Of a stretch of DNA of 55,367 bases, positions 1 to 10,530 are shown piece after piece. Each line of letters opens with the position of its first letter. Positions within the stretch are counted from its first letter, which is position 1. A program made the position numbers and the translations under genes. The DNA is from Rhodopseudomonas infernalis (GTDB lineage Bacteria; Pseudomonadota; Alphaproteobacteria; Rhizobiales; Xanthobacteraceae): the NCBI RefSeq assembly GCF_022271405.1, contig NZ_JAJNAL010000035.1, positions 1 to 55,367 on the forward strand. The letters run 5' to 3'. Under the pieces are notes generated by a model. The model saw only the letters and a list, made by a program, of their open reading frames with translations, did no database searches and had not been told where the DNA came from.

Positions 1-71
1 ATAAGGTTGTGCTTGTGGCAGCGGGGTCGGATTGCCAGCTCGAACGCGATCAAGAGCGAAACTGCACTAGA

Positions 72-1259
72 CTAGATTGTGCGCCGCTTGCTCATGACTT
101 CGAGCACGATCTCCGCCGCGCGTGCGCTCGGCGTCTGGTCGCCGGTCGACAGAATGTCGTCGATGCTGGCAAACGCATCGAGCTGGCGCTGTCGTGCAGG
201 CGTGTCGGCAAGTAGTTCGCGCAGTGCCGGCGCGAGCTTCTCGGGCACGCAGTCCTGCTGGATGAATTCCGGCACGACGTCTTGCCCGATCACCAGATTG
301 GCGAGGATCACCGTGCCCGGCCGCACCACCCGGCGGGCGATCCAGATCTCGACGCTGCCGGCCCTATAGGCGGTCACCATCGGCACGCCGGCGATCGCCA
401 GTTCCAGCGTCACGGTGCCGGATTTCGCCAGGGCGGCGCGTGCGCGGCGAAACGCGGCCCGCTTCTCCTGCTCGCCGACGACGATACGCGGCTGCACCTC
501 CCAGCCGGCGACGGCGTCGCGCACCAGCGGCTCGAGGTGCGGTGTGGTCGCCAGGACTGGCTCGAACGCCACGCCTTCGCGGCGGAGTTGTGCCAGCGTT
601 GCGCCGAATGCTGCCGCGTGATGGCGGACCTCGCTGCGGCGGCTGCCGGGCAGCACCAGCAGCATCGGCGGCTCGGCCGCGCGCTGCGCCTGCTCATCGT
701 CGTTCGGCCGCAGCGCTCCAATCTGCGCGGTCAGCGGATGACCGACGTAAGTACATGGTGGGCCGTTCAGCCGGAGATACTCCGCTGGCTCGAACGGCAG
801 CAGCGCCAGCACGTGATCGACATAACCGAGCATCGCGCGGGCCCGACCGGGCCGCCACGCCCACACCGTCGGCGACACGTAGTCGACGATCGGAATCGAC
901 GGATCGCGCGCGCGCACCCGCCGTGCGACGCGGTGGGTGAAGTCGGGACTGTCGATGATGACCAGCACGTCGGGTTTGGCGACGAGCGCCGCCTCGGACG
1001 CGCGGCGGATCAACTTCACGATGCTCGGCAGCCGCTGCACGACCGCGGCAAAGCCGATGATCGACAGCTCCTCGATCGGAAACAGCGAGATCAGCCCCTC
1101 GCCCGCCATCGTGTGACCGCCGATGCCTTCGATCCGAACACCATCGCCGAGCCGCGCGCGCAGCTCGCGCATCAGCGCGCCGCCGAGCCGGTCGCCGGAC
1201 TCTTCGGTGGCGATCAGATAGATGGTACGGACTGGCTCCGGACGCGCTGCCGCCGTCAT
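72..1259 (-). CDS. lpxB: Lipid-A-disaccharide synthase
   Basis: Glycosyltransferase (GT19) that condenses UDP-2,3-diacylglucosamine with lipid X to form the tetraacyl disaccharide 1-phosphate of lipid A, at the cytoplasmic face of the inner membrane. The 395-residue product is normal for the family. Visible motifs are EESGDRLGGALMREL near the N-terminus, SPTVWAWRPGRA in the middle and KSGTVTLELAIAGVPMVTAYR-like sequence (first part KSGTVTLELA) near the C-terminus. The ATG at 1259 overlaps the lpxI stop in an ATGA arrangement, which decides the start even though the frame stays open far upstream. It is the last gene of the lpxD-fabZ-lpxA-lpxI-lpxB run. The 71 bases left of its TAG stop hold nothing I can identify. 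Confidence 0.96.
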   Translation of the reverse strand: MTAAARPEPVRTIYLIATEESGDRLGGALMRELRARLGDGVRIEGIGGHTMAGEGLISLFPIEELSIIGFAAVVQRLPSIVKLIRRASEAALVAKPDVLVIIDSPDFTHRVARRVRARDPSIPIVDYVSPTVWAWRPGRARAMLGYVDHVLALLPFEPAEYLRLNGPPCTYVGHPLTAQIGALRPNDDEQAQRAAEPPMLLVLPGSRRSEVRHHAAAFGATLAQLRREGVAFEPVLATTPHLEPLVRDAVAGWEVQPRIVVGEQEKRAAFRRARAALAKSGTVTLELAIAGVPMVTAYRAGSVEIWIARRVVRPGTVILANLVIGQDVVPEFIQQDCVPEKLAPALRELLADTPARQRQLDAFASIDDILSTGDQTPSARAAEIVLEVMSKRRTI

Positions 1260-2113
1260 GGGCGCAGCCCGATCGCGAACAGACCGGCTCTGTCGGCCGC
1301 GGCAATCATCGCCTGCGGCTCGGCCACCACGGTGTGGCCCGCCACCACGGCAACGCCGCCGAGCTGGGCGGCGATCAGGCCCTCGATGGTTTTCGGCCCG
1401 AGCGCAGGCAGATCGAAGCGCAGATCCTGTCCCGCCTTCGGCGCCTTCACAAGAACGCCATGGCCAGGCTTGGCGCTGATCCGCCGCGCGACGCGAAGCT
1501 GCGCAATGCGGCCCAGCAGTTCGTCGGTGCCGCCGGTGTCTTCGACCGCCACGACATGGCCCTCGATCACCACGCAGCCCTGACCGATATCGAACGGGCT
1601 CAGCGCCGCGAGCAGCGCGCGTCCCTTGGCGATATCGGCTTCGACGCTGCTGTCGGGCATCGCACGGGTCAGGCAGCCTTCCGGCATCAGCAGGTCGGGG
1701 GCGACATCTCGCAGGCCGAGCAGCCGGAAACCGTGGCGCTCGAACAGGCTGCCGACGCCGGTGAGCAGATGATCGTCGCCGCCGCGATAGGCGGCGAGCA
1801 GCGCCGGCAATACCCTGAGCGCGCCCCAGTCGAGCCGCAACTCGGTGAGCGACGGGCGGACCAGCGAGCCGATGAACACGAGGTCGCGGCAATTCTCACT
1901 GCGCAACAGCCGCAGCAGCTTGCCGAATGCGCCGAGGCCGAGCCAGTGGTGCCGATACGGCGCCACGCGCGCGTCATCACAGGTGCCCTTCAGCGCGAAC
2001 AGCACCGGCGTGACTCCCCGCGCGGCCAGCGAGTCGGCGACAGCAAACGGCAGCGTGCCGCCGCCGGCGATGATGCCGACCTTGGCGCCGAGTTGTGGAA
2101 GAGAGTCCGTCAT
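1256..2113 (-). CDS. lpxI: UDP-2,3-diacylglucosamine pyrophosphatase LpxI (DUF1009)
   Basis: Hydrolyses UDP-2,3-diacylglucosamine to lipid X, the step before LpxB. LpxI is the alphaproteobacterial substitute for the unrelated LpxH and attacks a different phosphorus atom of the substrate. The 285-residue protein begins with a GIIAGGGTLPFAVADSL segment typical of the DUF1009 N-terminal domain. Further visible conserved stretches are GSLVRPSL, GDDHLLTGV and the C-terminal catalytic domain with KAPKAGQDLRFDLPALGP. Its position between lpxA and lpxB, with a 4-base overlap to lpxB, matches the pathway. No membrane segment or signal peptide is seen. Confidence 0.95.
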   Translation of the reverse strand: MTDSLPQLGAKVGIIAGGGTLPFAVADSLAARGVTPVLFALKGTCDDARVAPYRHHWLGLGAFGKLLRLLRSENCRDLVFIGSLVRPSLTELRLDWGALRVLPALLAAYRGGDDHLLTGVGSLFERHGFRLLGLRDVAPDLLMPEGCLTRAMPDSSVEADIAKGRALLAALSPFDIGQGCVVIEGHVVAVEDTGGTDELLGRIAQLRVARRISAKPGHGVLVKAPKAGQDLRFDLPALGPKTIEGLIAAQLGGVAVVAGHTVVAEPQAMIAAADRAGLFAIGLRP

Positions 2114-2131
2114 GGCCGGAGCGCCGGCCGG

Positions 2132-2974
2132 TCAGGCGTCGTCGTCGTCGTTGACGCTCGCGCCGCCTTCGCGCGCCATGCACAGCGCGACACGCTGACC
2201 GCGGCCGCCGCGGCCCTTGATGTCGTCGATGAAGCCGATGATCTCGGCGATCGCCGGATCGTCAGCCGTGCGCGGGCGCACCCGCTCCAGCCGTTCGGCG
2301 AGCGGGCCTGCGCTGTGAAACAACTCGTCGTAGAACGCGCGCACAATCCGCAGCCGCTCCTTGGTGAATTTGCGCCGGCGCATGCCGACGATATTCAACC
2401 CGGACAGCTTCGCATAGATGCCGTTGGCGAGCGCATAGGGAATGACGTGATTGCGCAGTCCGGTCATGCCGCCGATCATCACCTGCGGGCCGACCCGGGT
2501 GAACTGCTGCAGCACCGTCATGCCGCCTATGAAGGTGAAGTCGCCGATCTCGCAATGGCCGCCGAGCGTCGCCGCGTTGGCGAAGATCACGTCGCTGCCG
2601 ACGATGCAGTCGTGGCCGACATGACTGCCGGCCATGAAGAAGCCGCGGTCGCCGACCCGCGTCGCGCCGCCGCCGCCGACCGTGCCGGTGTTCATGGTGA
2701 CGTTTTCGCGGATGGTGCAGGCGTTGCCGATCGAGAGCGTCGTCGGCTCGCCCTTGTAGCCGGTCGATTGCGGGGCGCCGCCGAGCGAGACGAACGGATG
2801 GATCGTGCAGCCGTCGCCGATCGTGGTGTGACCGGTGACGTTGACATGGCCGATCAGCTTCGTGCCGGCACCGATCGTGACGTTCGGACCGACCGTGCAG
2901 AACGGGCCGATGCTGACCTCGTCACCAAGTATGGCGCCGTCTTCAACTCGTGCGGTGGGATCGATGCTGCTCAT
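2132..2974 (-). CDS. lpxA: Acyl-ACP--UDP-N-acetylglucosamine O-acyltransferase
   Basis: First acyltransferase of lipid A synthesis; adds a hydroxyacyl chain from ACP to the 3-OH of UDP-GlcNAc. The 280-residue product has a left-handed beta-helix seen as about ten hexapeptide repeats (for example VSIGPF, VTIGAG, TIGDGC) over residues 1-190, then a helical C-terminal domain. The segment AGSHVGHDCIVG holds the expected catalytic histidine. The ATG at 2974 is 9 bases downstream of the fabZ stop. The C-terminus ends in an acidic NDDDDA tail, slightly longer than the Escherichia coli protein (262 residues). Confidence 0.97.
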   Translation of the reverse strand: MSSIDPTARVEDGAILGDEVSIGPFCTVGPNVTIGAGTKLIGHVNVTGHTTIGDGCTIHPFVSLGGAPQSTGYKGEPTTLSIGNACTIRENVTMNTGTVGGGGATRVGDRGFFMAGSHVGHDCIVGSDVIFANAATLGGHCEIGDFTFIGGMTVLQQFTRVGPQVMIGGMTGLRNHVIPYALANGIYAKLSGLNIVGMRRRKFTKERLRIVRAFYDELFHSAGPLAERLERVRPRTADDPAIAEIIGFIDDIKGRGGRGQRVALCMAREGGASVNDDDDA

Positions 2975-2983
2975 TCGGTGCGA

Positions 2984-3439
2984 TCAATCGGCCAGCATCG
3001 CGCCGACATCGGCCTCGGCAACGATCTGGCCATTGACCTTTGCCTCACCGTGAAACCACCACATCGTCTTGCGGCGACCGGTGCGGGTCATGTGATACTC
3101 CACCGTATCTCCCGGCAGCACCGGCTTGCGAAACTTGCACTTGTCGATCGTCAGGAAGTACACCGCGCGCGGCTGCTCGGTACCAGTCACCGAGAGAATA
3201 CCGATCACGCCGGCAGTCTGCGCCATGCCCTCGATCATCAGCACGCCCGGATACACCGGCCGCTCCGGGAAATGCCCGAGGAAGGCCGGCTCGTTGTAGC
3301 TGACGTTCTTGACGCCGATGCCGCTGTAGTCTTCGCGGATGTTCTTCACACGATCGATCAGCAGGAACGGAAAGCGGTGCGGCAGGGTCTTGAGGATCGT
3401 GTTGATGTCCACATCCGCGAAACGTATCGGCGATTCCAT
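2984..3439 (-). CDS. fabZ: 3-hydroxyacyl-[acyl-carrier-protein] dehydratase FabZ
   Basis: Dehydrates beta-hydroxyacyl-ACP in fatty acid elongation and so competes with LpxA/LpxD for hydroxyacyl-ACP; the co-location is the classical link between phospholipid and lipid A supply. The 151-residue hot-dog-fold protein shows [13 protein letters not shown] and [16 protein letters not shown], which contain the catalytic His and Glu. Its ATG shares one base with the lpxD stop (TGATG), which points to translational coupling. Confidence 0.97.
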   Translation of the reverse strand: MESPIRFADVDINTILKTLPHRFPFLLIDRVKNIREDYSGIGVKNVSYNEPAFLGHFPERPVYPGVLMIEGMAQTAGVIGILSVTGTEQPRAVYFLTIDKCKFRKPVLPGDTVEYHMTRTGRRKTMWWFHGEAKVNGQIVAEADVGAMLAD

Positions 3440-4524
3440 CAGCCCCGTCCTTCATCCTTGTCGTGTTCGGGCTGAGACCCGGCCGCGTCCGGGCTGCCGG
3501 CCTCGGCCAGCCGCCGCACCGCGAGCATCTCCCGGAACCAGGTCTTGGTCGGCCGCGCGAACATACCACCCCAGCGTTCGCCGGGCGGCACGCTGTCCTT
3601 GACGCCGGACATCGCGGCCACCTGGGCGCCATCACCGATCACGACGTGGTTGTTGATGCCGACCATGGCGCCCAGCGCGACGTTGTCGCCCAGCGTCAGG
3701 CTGCCGGCAAGGCCGCATTTCGCGGCAATCACACAATGTCGACCAATTGTTACGTTGTGGCCGATCTGCACCTGATTGTCGACCTTGGTGCCCTCGCCGA
3801 TCACCGTATCACGCAAGCTGCCGCGGTCGACGGTGGTGCCGGCGCCGAGCTCGACGTCGTTCTGGATGATCACCCTGCCGGTCTGTGGGACCTTGGTGTG
3901 GCGGCCGGCGAAGATGAAGCCGAAGCCGTCCTGGCCGATGTGGCAGCCGGGATGGATCAGCACGTTGTTGCCAATCAGGGTGTGCTGCAGATGGCTGCCC
4001 GGCCCTATGTTGCAATCGCGGCCGATCTTGACGCCCGAGGCCAGCACGGCGCCCGCCCCGATCACCGTGCCGGAGCCGATCTCGACGTCCGGGCCGATCA
4101 CCGCCAGCGGCTCGACGATCACCTCATCCTCGAGCCTGGCGCTTGGATGGATCACCGCTGTGGGCGCAATTCCGCTCGCGCCGAAATCCGGCTGCGGGCG
4201 CAGCGCGTCCGCGTAGATCTGCCGGCTGTAGGCGACGAAGGCGTGGAACGGCCGCTTGCTGCGCAGCACCGCGACATGCGCGGGGACGCGGCCCTCGAAT
4301 CGCGAGCTGACCAGACACGCGCCAGCACGCGTCGTCGCCAGATCGCTTTCATATCGGAGGTTTTCGAAGAAGCTGAGATGCATCGGCCCCGCCTCGTCGA
4401 GCGAGGCGATGCCATTGATGATGACGTCGGCCCGCGCGGGGTCGACCAGCTCCGCCCCCGTCGCCGCGGCAATCTCTGCCAGCGTCGACGAAGGACGCGA
4501 TTTGAAAAACAAGGTCGAGGTCAT
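3439..4524 (-). CDS. lpxD: UDP-3-O-acylglucosamine N-acyltransferase
   Basis: Third lipid A enzyme; N-acylates UDP-3-O-acyl-glucosamine with a hydroxyacyl chain from ACP. The 361-residue protein has an N-terminal uridine-binding domain (about residues 1-115) followed by a long hexapeptide-repeat beta-helix ([26 protein letters not shown]) and a C-terminal helix. The QIGHNV histidine corresponds to the catalytic base of the family. It starts 28 bases after the bamA stop, and its own stop overlaps fabZ by one base. Confidence 0.96.
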   Translation of the reverse strand: MTSTLFFKSRPSSTLAEIAAATGAELVDPARADVIINGIASLDEAGPMHLSFFENLRYESDLATTRAGACLVSSRFEGRVPAHVAVLRSKRPFHAFVAYSRQIYADALRPQPDFGASGIAPTAVIHPSARLEDEVIVEPLAVIGPDVEIGSGTVIGAGAVLASGVKIGRDCNIGPGSHLQHTLIGNNVLIHPGCHIGQDGFGFIFAGRHTKVPQTGRVIIQNDVELGAGTTVDRGSLRDTVIGEGTKVDNQVQIGHNVTIGRHCVIAAKCGLAGSLTLGDNVALGAMVGINNHVVIGDGAQVAAMSGVKDSVPPGERWGGMFARPTKTWFREMLAVRRLAEAGSPDAAGSQPEHDKDEGRG

Positions 4525-4552
4525 CCTGCGGTCGCAGTCCGGACCGCGGGAC

Positions 4553-7087
4553 TTAGAACGAAGTCCCGCCGCCGAATTTGAATTCCTGGACGCGGTCGTA
4601 CTTACCCTTGGTGATCGGAACCGCGTAGTCGAAGCGCAGCGGACCGAACGGCGAGGCCCAGATCAGGCCGACACCCACCGAGGTACGAACCGTATTGGTG
4701 TCGTCGTAGTTCAGGCCGGCACAGGTGCCGAGTGCCGTCTGAGTTGCTTTGACACAACCAGGTGCATTGACCTCGTTGGTGACCGTCCACGACGTCGGGC
4801 CCTTGTAGTCGAACAGTGAGCCGGCGTCGGCATACACGGCGCCCTTGAGCCCGACTTCCTTCGGCAGGAACCAGAACGGCATCTGCAACTCGACCGAAGC
4901 GCCCCAATAGTTGGTGCCGCCGAGCGCGTCGCCGCCGTAGCCGTAGAAGGCATATTGGCCGATGTCGCGCGGACCGATGCCGTTCGGCGCGAAGCCACGG
5001 ACCAGGTTCGGACCCATCTGGAAGTGGTCGAGCATGCGCAGCTGGTTGTCGCCATAGCTGCTCAGATTGCCGGCCTGCAGATGGATGATACCGACGACCT
5101 CTGAGATCAGCGGAGTGTAGTACTTCGCATCGAACGCGGTCTTCAGGAACTTTACGTCGCCGCCCACGCCAGCGAAATCCTGGCGGAAGTCGACGAGCAG
5201 ACCGTCGGTCGGGTTCCGCGTGTTGTCGAGGGTGTTGTAGGTCAGGGTGTAGCCGACCGACGACGTCCAGTACGCACCATTGGCCAAACCAATTCGAACA
5301 GGCAAGGAAGCTTCGCCATCGCTAAAGCAACCAAGCCCGGGGGTTCCGTTCGGATTGTTAGCAAGGAAATTCATGTACTGCGGCGTCGGATTATAAGCAG
5401 CTGTACCGATGTTGTTGTTACAGTTGTTCAAGTACGACGGCAGCGAAATTTCCTGCCGGTACAGCGAGTAGCGCAGCTGCAGCGTCAGGTCTTCGCGCAG
5501 AGCGAAGCCGAGGCGCGGGCTGATGCCGAGCGTCTTGGTACCGTAGGAGATGTAGCTGTTGGCGAGCTGCTCGCGCTGATAGATGTCGAGGCCGAGCGCG
5601 ACGCGGTAGTCGAGCAGATAAGGCTCGACGAACGACAGCGAGTAGCCGCGGGCGTACTGGCCGTACTGCACGGTCGCCTTGGCGAACAGGCCGCGGCCGA
5701 GGAAGTTACGCTCCGAGACGCTGACTTCACCAAGCGCACCGTCGCTGGTCGAGTAACCGCCCGAGACCGAGAAGTCGCCGGTCGATTTCTCTTCGAGATT
5801 GACCACGAGGATGACACGGTCGCTCGACGAGCCGGGCTCGGTGCTGATCTTCACGGACTTGAAGAAGTCGAGGTTCTTCAGCCGGCGCTCGGCACGGTCG
5901 ACCAGGGCGCGGTTGTAGGCGTCGCCTTCGGCGATATCGAACTCGCGACGGATGACGTAATCGCGGGTCCGGGTGTTGCCGACGACGTTGATGCGCTCGA
6001 TGTAAACCCGCGGACCCTCTTCGATCGAGAACACGATCGAGACGGTGTGGGTGTCGAAGTTGCGGTCGCCACGCGGACGAACGGTCGCGAAAGCGTAGCC
6101 ACGCCGCGACATTTCGATCTGCATCTCTTCGACCGACTTCTCCAGCGCCTCGGCGTTGTAGAGCGAGCCGACACTGACGCGGGAATAGCCGCGCATCGAA
6201 TTGGCGTCGAAGTTGGCGATGGTGGACTCGAAGCCGACCGACGCGACACGATACTGCTGGCCTTCTTCGATCTTGAAGGTGACCAGGAAGCCCTTGCGCT
6301 CCGGATCGTATTCGGTCAGCGCGGCAACGACTTGCACGTCGGCATAGCCGTTCTTCAGGTAGAAGCGGCGAATCAGGTCGCGGTCGGCCTCGACGCGGTC
6401 CGGATCGTAGACGTCGCCCGAACCGAGGAAGCTGAGCAGGTTGCTCTCGCGGGTCTTGATGACGTCGCGCAGCCGATAGGCCGAGAACGCGTTGTTGCCG
6501 ATGAACTCGATCGACTTCACGCCGGTCTTGGCACCCTCTTCGACAACGAAGATCAGGTCGACGCGGTTGTTCGGCTGCTCGATGATCTGCGGATCGACGC
6601 GGACGTCGTAGCGGCCCGAGCGGCGATAGATTTCAGCAATGCGCAGCGCATCGGACTGAACCGCCGGGCGGGACAGCGTGCCACGCGGCTTCGACTGGAT
6701 TTCAGCCTGAAGCTGCTCGTCCTTGATCTTCTTGTTGCCCTCGAACGCCAGGCGACCGATCACCGGGCTCTCGACGACGCTGACGACCAGCCGGCCACCG
6801 GCCTGGTTGATCCGGACGTCCTGGAACAGGCCGGTCTCGATCAGCGCCTTGAGGCCGTCGTCGACGCTGCCTTGGTCGAGCCGCCCGCCGGGGCCCGGCT
6901 TGAAATAGGAGCGAATGGTATCGGCTTCGACTCGGCGGTTGCCCTCGACCTGAATCGAGGAAGCTGACTGCGCGGCCGCAGGCGACGCCGTGAGAACAGC
7001 GGTCGCCGTAGTGGCGATCGGTCCGGCGAAAAACACCAGGGCGGCAGCAAGTAGACCCCCCCGCAACACTCGCATTCCAGCATTCAT
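4553..7087 (-). CDS. bamA: Outer membrane protein assembly factor BamA
   Basis: Omp85-family core of the BAM complex, which inserts beta-barrel proteins into the outer membrane. The 844-residue precursor has an N-terminal signal peptide of about 40 residues ending near SPAAAQS, five POTRA repeats over roughly residues 42-420, and a C-terminal 16-strand barrel. The barrel carries the VRGF signature of loop 6 near residue 697 and ends in a terminal Phe, the usual BAM recognition residue. An Asn-rich extracellular loop (around residue 555, NNCNNN) is a local feature of this protein. Upstream are 168 bases containing a TTTGCC/GGCAAA dyad before the rseP stop. Confidence 0.97.
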   Translation of the reverse strand: MNAGMRVLRGGLLAAALVFFAGPIATTATAVLTASPAAAQSASSIQVEGNRRVEADTIRSYFKPGPGGRLDQGSVDDGLKALIETGLFQDVRINQAGGRLVVSVVESPVIGRLAFEGNKKIKDEQLQAEIQSKPRGTLSRPAVQSDALRIAEIYRRSGRYDVRVDPQIIEQPNNRVDLIFVVEEGAKTGVKSIEFIGNNAFSAYRLRDVIKTRESNLLSFLGSGDVYDPDRVEADRDLIRRFYLKNGYADVQVVAALTEYDPERKGFLVTFKIEEGQQYRVASVGFESTIANFDANSMRGYSRVSVGSLYNAEALEKSVEEMQIEMSRRGYAFATVRPRGDRNFDTHTVSIVFSIEEGPRVYIERINVVGNTRTRDYVIRREFDIAEGDAYNRALVDRAERRLKNLDFFKSVKISTEPGSSSDRVILVVNLEEKSTGDFSVSGGYSTSDGALGEVSVSERNFLGRGLFAKATVQYGQYARGYSLSFVEPYLLDYRVALGLDIYQREQLANSYISYGTKTLGISPRLGFALREDLTLQLRYSLYRQEISLPSYLNNCNNNIGTAAYNPTPQYMNFLANNPNGTPGLGCFSDGEASLPVRIGLANGAYWTSSVGYTLTYNTLDNTRNPTDGLLVDFRQDFAGVGGDVKFLKTAFDAKYYTPLISEVVGIIHLQAGNLSSYGDNQLRMLDHFQMGPNLVRGFAPNGIGPRDIGQYAFYGYGGDALGGTNYWGASVELQMPFWFLPKEVGLKGAVYADAGSLFDYKGPTSWTVTNEVNAPGCVKATQTALGTCAGLNYDDTNTVRTSVGVGLIWASPFGPLRFDYAVPITKGKYDRVQEFKFGGGTSF

Positions 7088-7170
7088 GCGCTACGCGCCC
7101 TTGTCATTCCGTTGCCGACGCGCAGCCCCTGCGCCGACAGAATCCCCAACTTGCCTTGCTTGTAGACAAT

Positions 7171-7187
7171 TTTGCCAAACCGGCAAA
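7171..7187. promoter_or_regulatory. Short dyad upstream of bamA
   Basis: A perfect 6-base inverted repeat (TTTGCC, 5-base spacer, GGCAAA) lies 84-100 bases upstream of the bamA ATG in the rseP-bamA gap. It could be an operator or an RNA hairpin in the bamA leader. No matching regulator is identified. Confidence 0.25.
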
Positions 7188-7255
7188 CGTCCATTCGCAG
7201 TGCGATTTCAATTTCATTCCAATACGTTGCCCATTGGCCACGATGGTCCAAAACG

Positions 7256-8407
7256 TTACGACGATGCCAGATGCAGGATATCGTTGTAGGTCGCAAAAAC
7301 CATTAACATCAGCACCAACCCCAATCCTATCCGGAAACCCATTTCTTGCGCACGCTCCGACAAGGGGCGTCCCCGTACCGCCTCGATCGCATAGAACATC
7401 AGGTGACCGCCATCGAGCAACGGCACCGGAAACAGGTTGAGAAGCCCGATCGAGATCGACAGCACCGCCGCCAGATGCAGCAGCGGCGTGAACCCGATGG
7501 TCGCGACCTGCCCAGAGATCTGTGCGATTCGCAACGGACCGCCGAGCTGGTCGGCCGCCTCGCGGCCGGCGAACAGGCCGCCGATATAGGCGAAGGTCCG
7601 GTCGACGACGAACCAGGTCTCCTTGATTCCCATCACGAACGCCGACGCCGGGTTGACCCGCTCGGTCGTCACCTCGCCCGCCGCGGTCGACCGGCTGATG
7701 CCGAGAATGCCGAGGCGCTGGACGTTGCCGAACCGGTCCTTGATCTCGCGCAGTTCAGGCGTCGCCTTCAAGTCGACCGTCGAGTCGCCGCGCCGCACCG
7801 TGAAGCTCAGCTCCCGGCCCGCCTCCGCGCCGACCGTCCGCTGCATGTCGAGGAACGTCTGAATCTTGCTGCCGTCGATCGACAGGATAACGTCGCCCTG
7901 CTGGAAGCCGGCCTTCTCGGCGGCGCTGCCCGGCTGGATGTTGTCGACCCGCGGAGACGTGCTCGGCACGCCGAACACCGCGAACAGGAAGGTGAACAGC
8001 ACGATCGCCAGAATGAAATTGGCGACCGGACCGGCGACGACGATCGCCGCACGGGGGCCGACCTTCTTGTGATGGAAGCTGACCGACCGCTCCGCCGCCG
8101 TCATCTGCGACAAAGAGTCGGTCGATGGCGTCGAAGCTTCGCTGTCGTCGCCGAAGAACTTGACGTAGCCGCCGAGCGGAATCGCCGAGATCTTCCAGCG
8201 GGTGCCGTGGCGGTCATTGAAGCCGACGATTTCCGGGCCGAAGCCCAGCGAGAAGGTCAGAACTTTCACGCCGTTCCAGCGTGCGACCAGAAAATGCCCA
8301 AGTTCGTGGAAGAACACCACGATCGTCAGGACAAACAGAAAAGGCACCACGTAGCCCACGAGTCCGTGGCTCAACGTGTTGAACCCATTCATAAAAAGAT
8401 CGGCCAT
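7256..8407 (-). CDS. rseP: RIP metalloprotease RseP (site-2 protease, MmpA-like)
   Basis: Intramembrane zinc protease that cuts membrane-bound regulators, such as anti-sigma factors, and remnant signal peptides. The 383-residue product has four predicted membrane segments. The zinc motif HELGH is at residues 34-38 and the third ligand region LLDGGH is near residue 340. A single PDZ domain lies between about residues 130 and 210 (NIQPGSAAEKAGFQQGD), fewer than the two PDZ domains of the E. coli enzyme. A GAGAGGAA Shine-Dalgarno sequence precedes the ATG. It sits between dxr and bamA, as in other alphaproteobacteria. Confidence 0.96.
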   Translation of the reverse strand: MADLFMNGFNTLSHGLVGYVVPFLFVLTIVVFFHELGHFLVARWNGVKVLTFSLGFGPEIVGFNDRHGTRWKISAIPLGGYVKFFGDDSEASTPSTDSLSQMTAAERSVSFHHKKVGPRAAIVVAGPVANFILAIVLFTFLFAVFGVPSTSPRVDNIQPGSAAEKAGFQQGDVILSIDGSKIQTFLDMQRTVGAEAGRELSFTVRRGDSTVDLKATPELREIKDRFGNVQRLGILGISRSTAAGEVTTERVNPASAFVMGIKETWFVVDRTFAYIGGLFAGREAADQLGGPLRIAQISGQVATIGFTPLLHLAAVLSISIGLLNLFPVPLLDGGHLMFYAIEAVRGRPLSERAQEMGFRIGLGLVLMLMVFATYNDILHLASS

Positions 8408-8449
8408 TCATTCCTCTCAAGCAGAACCGACGGCCCTGTTCCCAATCCT

Positions 8450-9673
8450 CTAGGATGCCTTTGCGGCAATTTGAGGCAAGAGGGTGGCAGCCATCTTTCG
8501 CGCGCTATGGTCAACGGCGATGGCGTCGTCGGCACTGCCGAGCGGCGCCAGATTGCCGGCGCGCACCCAGCCGTTCATGGTGTCTTCCACCAGCCGGGCA
8601 ATGGCGCCGAACCGGATTTTCCCGGCGATAAAGGCGGCGACCGCGACTTCGTTCGCCGCATTATAGACGGTGGTTGCGCCGTTTCCGGTGCGAAGCGCGT
8701 CGTAGGCCAGGCGGAGCCCCGGAAAGCGTACGAAGTCGGGCGCTTCAAAGGTCAATTGGCCGATGCTGGCCAGGTCGAGCCGGGCTGCACGGCCCGGAAT
8801 GCGGTCGGGCCAGCCGAGGCAGTGCGCGATCGGGATCCGCATATCCGGCGCGCCGAGCTGCGCTACGACGGAATGGTCGGCGAATTCGACAAGGCCGTGC
8901 ACGATCGACTGCGGATGCACCAGCACGTCGATCTCGTCCGGCGACAGCGCGAACAGATACGAGGCCTCAATGACTTCGAGGCCCTTGTTCATCATCGAGG
9001 CTGAATCGATTGTGATCTTCTGCCCCATGCTCCAGTTCGGATGCTTGAGCGCCTGCGCCAGCGTCGCCTGCTCGATATCCTCGGCCGCCCAGGTCCGGAA
9101 CGGACCACCCGAGGCGGTGATGATGACCCTGAGAAGTTCGTGGCGATTGCCGGAAGCCAGCGCCTGATAGAGCGCGTTGTGCTCGGAATCCGCCGGCAGA
9201 ATGCGGGCGTTCGCCGCGACCGCCCGGCTCATGAAGAAGTCGCCGGCGCAAACCAGGCACTCCTTGTTGGCGAGCGCGACAGTGGCGCCGCGATCCACCG
9301 CCGCCAGCGCCGGCTTCAGCCCGGCGGCACCGGAGATCGCCGCCATCACCCAGTCGGCCGGCCGCGCCGCGGCCTCGATCAGGGCGCTCTCGCCTGCCCC
9401 GCAGCCGATATCGGTGCCGGCCAGAGCCGCACGCAGCTCGCCGAGCCGGGCCGGATCGGCCACCGCGACAAAGCGGGCGTTGAATTCCTTCGCGAGCTTG
9501 GCAAGCCCGGCGATGTTGGCGTTACCGGTCAGCGCTTCGACCCGATATTTGTCGGGCGCGGCCCGGATCAGGTCGAGCGTGCTGTCGCCGATCGAGCCGG
9601 TGGCGCCGAGGACGCTGACGCTGCGCACGCCATCATGGGCGGGCTGATCATTCTTCAAAGGGACTGCACTCAT
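8450..9673 (-). CDS. dxr: 1-deoxy-D-xylulose 5-phosphate reductoisomerase
   Basis: Second enzyme of the MEP isoprenoid pathway; converts DXP to MEP with NADPH and a divalent metal. The 407-residue protein shows the nucleotide-binding [14 protein letters not shown], the NKE motif ([11 protein letters not shown]), metal and substrate residues in [13 protein letters not shown], the flexible-loop region [19 protein letters not shown] and [14 protein letters not shown] chose the ATG at 9673 because it lies 4 bases after the cdsA stop; a longer in-frame start at 9709 would overlap cdsA. It supplies precursors for the undecaprenyl carrier made by uppS in the same operon. Confidence 0.96.
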   Translation of the reverse strand: MSAVPLKNDQPAHDGVRSVSVLGATGSIGDSTLDLIRAAPDKYRVEALTGNANIAGLAKLAKEFNARFVAVADPARLGELRAALAGTDIGCGAGESALIEAAARPADWVMAAISGAAGLKPALAAVDRGATVALANKECLVCAGDFFMSRAVAANARILPADSEHNALYQALASGNRHELLRVIITASGGPFRTWAAEDIEQATLAQALKHPNWSMGQKITIDSASMMNKGLEVIEASYLFALSPDEIDVLVHPQSIVHGLVEFADHSVVAQLGAPDMRIPIAHCLGWPDRIPGRAARLDLASIGQLTFEAPDFVRFPGLRLAYDALRTGNGATTVYNAANEVAVAAFIAGKIRFGAIARLVEDTMNGWVRAGNLAPLGSADDAIAVDHSARKMAATLLPQIAAKAS

Positions 9674-9677
9674 CGGA

Positions 9678-10526
9678 TCACCACACCATAAGACCGCGGC
9701 CAATACCATCCACCGAATCCCGCGCCATCCCGATCAGCGCCGCCAGCGCGACCACTGCGACATAACCGTCGAGCCGGTCGAGCAGCCCGCCATGGCCGGG
9801 AATGATGTGGCTGGAATCCTTGACGCCGAACCTCCGCTTGATCGCGGATTCGAACAGATCGCCGAGCTGGGAAACGGTTGAAAGAACTGCCGCAAGAACA
9901 AGCAGCGGAAGGAGTTTTCCAAATCCGGCAAGCGCGAAGCCGAGCGCCACCGCTAGGCTGAGAACCAAGCCCCCGATCGCCCCAGCCCAGGTCTTCTTCG
10001 GGCTGACGCGCGGCCACAGCTTCGGCCCGCCGATGCCGCGGCCAGCGAAATAGCCGCCGATATCGGTGCCCCAAACGATCAGGAAAATCATCACCAGCGC
10101 GACGAAGCCGTAGTCTGGCTCGCGCCGGATCAGCACCGAGGCGATCAGCGCCACCGCCGCATAGCCGAGCCCGCTCGCCGTCCACTGCCGCGGCTGATCA
10201 TGCAGCACCGCCAGACCGGCAACGCCGAGCACCGCCGCCAACAGCGCCGGCCCCGGCTTGTCGAACATCAGTCCGATCCCGCAAACCGCCAGCGTCAGGC
10301 AGCCGATCACCAGCACGCGGAAATCGCGGGCGGCGCCGACGATCGACAGCCATTCGAGGAACAGGCCGATCGCGACGGCGGTCGCCAGCAAGGCCCATGG
10401 CCAGCCGCCCACATAGGCGATGCCGATGGCCAGCGGCGCCAGCACGACAGCCGCCGCGACGCGCAGCCAAAAATTCCGGGAGCCCTGCTCGGCCGCCGGC
10501 GCCGGCGTCGCCTGATCCTGGCTCAA
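9678..10526 (-). CDS. cdsA: Phosphatidate cytidylyltransferase
   Basis: Makes CDP-diacylglycerol from phosphatidic acid and CTP, the branch point for membrane phospholipids. It is a polytopic membrane protein with about seven helices. The family signature is present near the C-terminus as [20 protein letters not shown]. No ATG fits the start of homology without a long overlap into uppS, so a TTG at 10526, 4 bases after the uppS stop, is the best start (282 residues). The frame is open further upstream but that stretch is antisense-like and overlaps uppS. Confidence 0.93.
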   Translation of the reverse strand: MSQDQATPAPAAEQGSRNFWLRVAAAVVLAPLAIGIAYVGGWPWALLATAVAIGLFLEWLSIVGAARDFRVLVIGCLTLAVCGIGLMFDKPGPALLAAVLGVAGLAVLHDQPRQWTASGLGYAAVALIASVLIRREPDYGFVALVMIFLIVWGTDIGGYFAGRGIGGPKLWPRVSPKKTWAGAIGGLVLSLAVALGFALAGFGKLLPLLVLAAVLSTVSQLGDLFESAIKRRFGVKDSSHIIPGHGGLLDRLDGYVAVVALAALIGMARDSVDGIGRGLMVW

Positions 10527-10530
10527 CGTG

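Noticed and set aside
1334-3475. Long plus-strand open frame opposite lpxI, lpxA and fabZ
   Set aside because: It is antisense to three certain genes, has no Shine-Dalgarno or family motif, and such mirror frames are expected at this GC content. The same applies to frames opposite dnaE, nuoG, the pseudo-caspase and nuoM.
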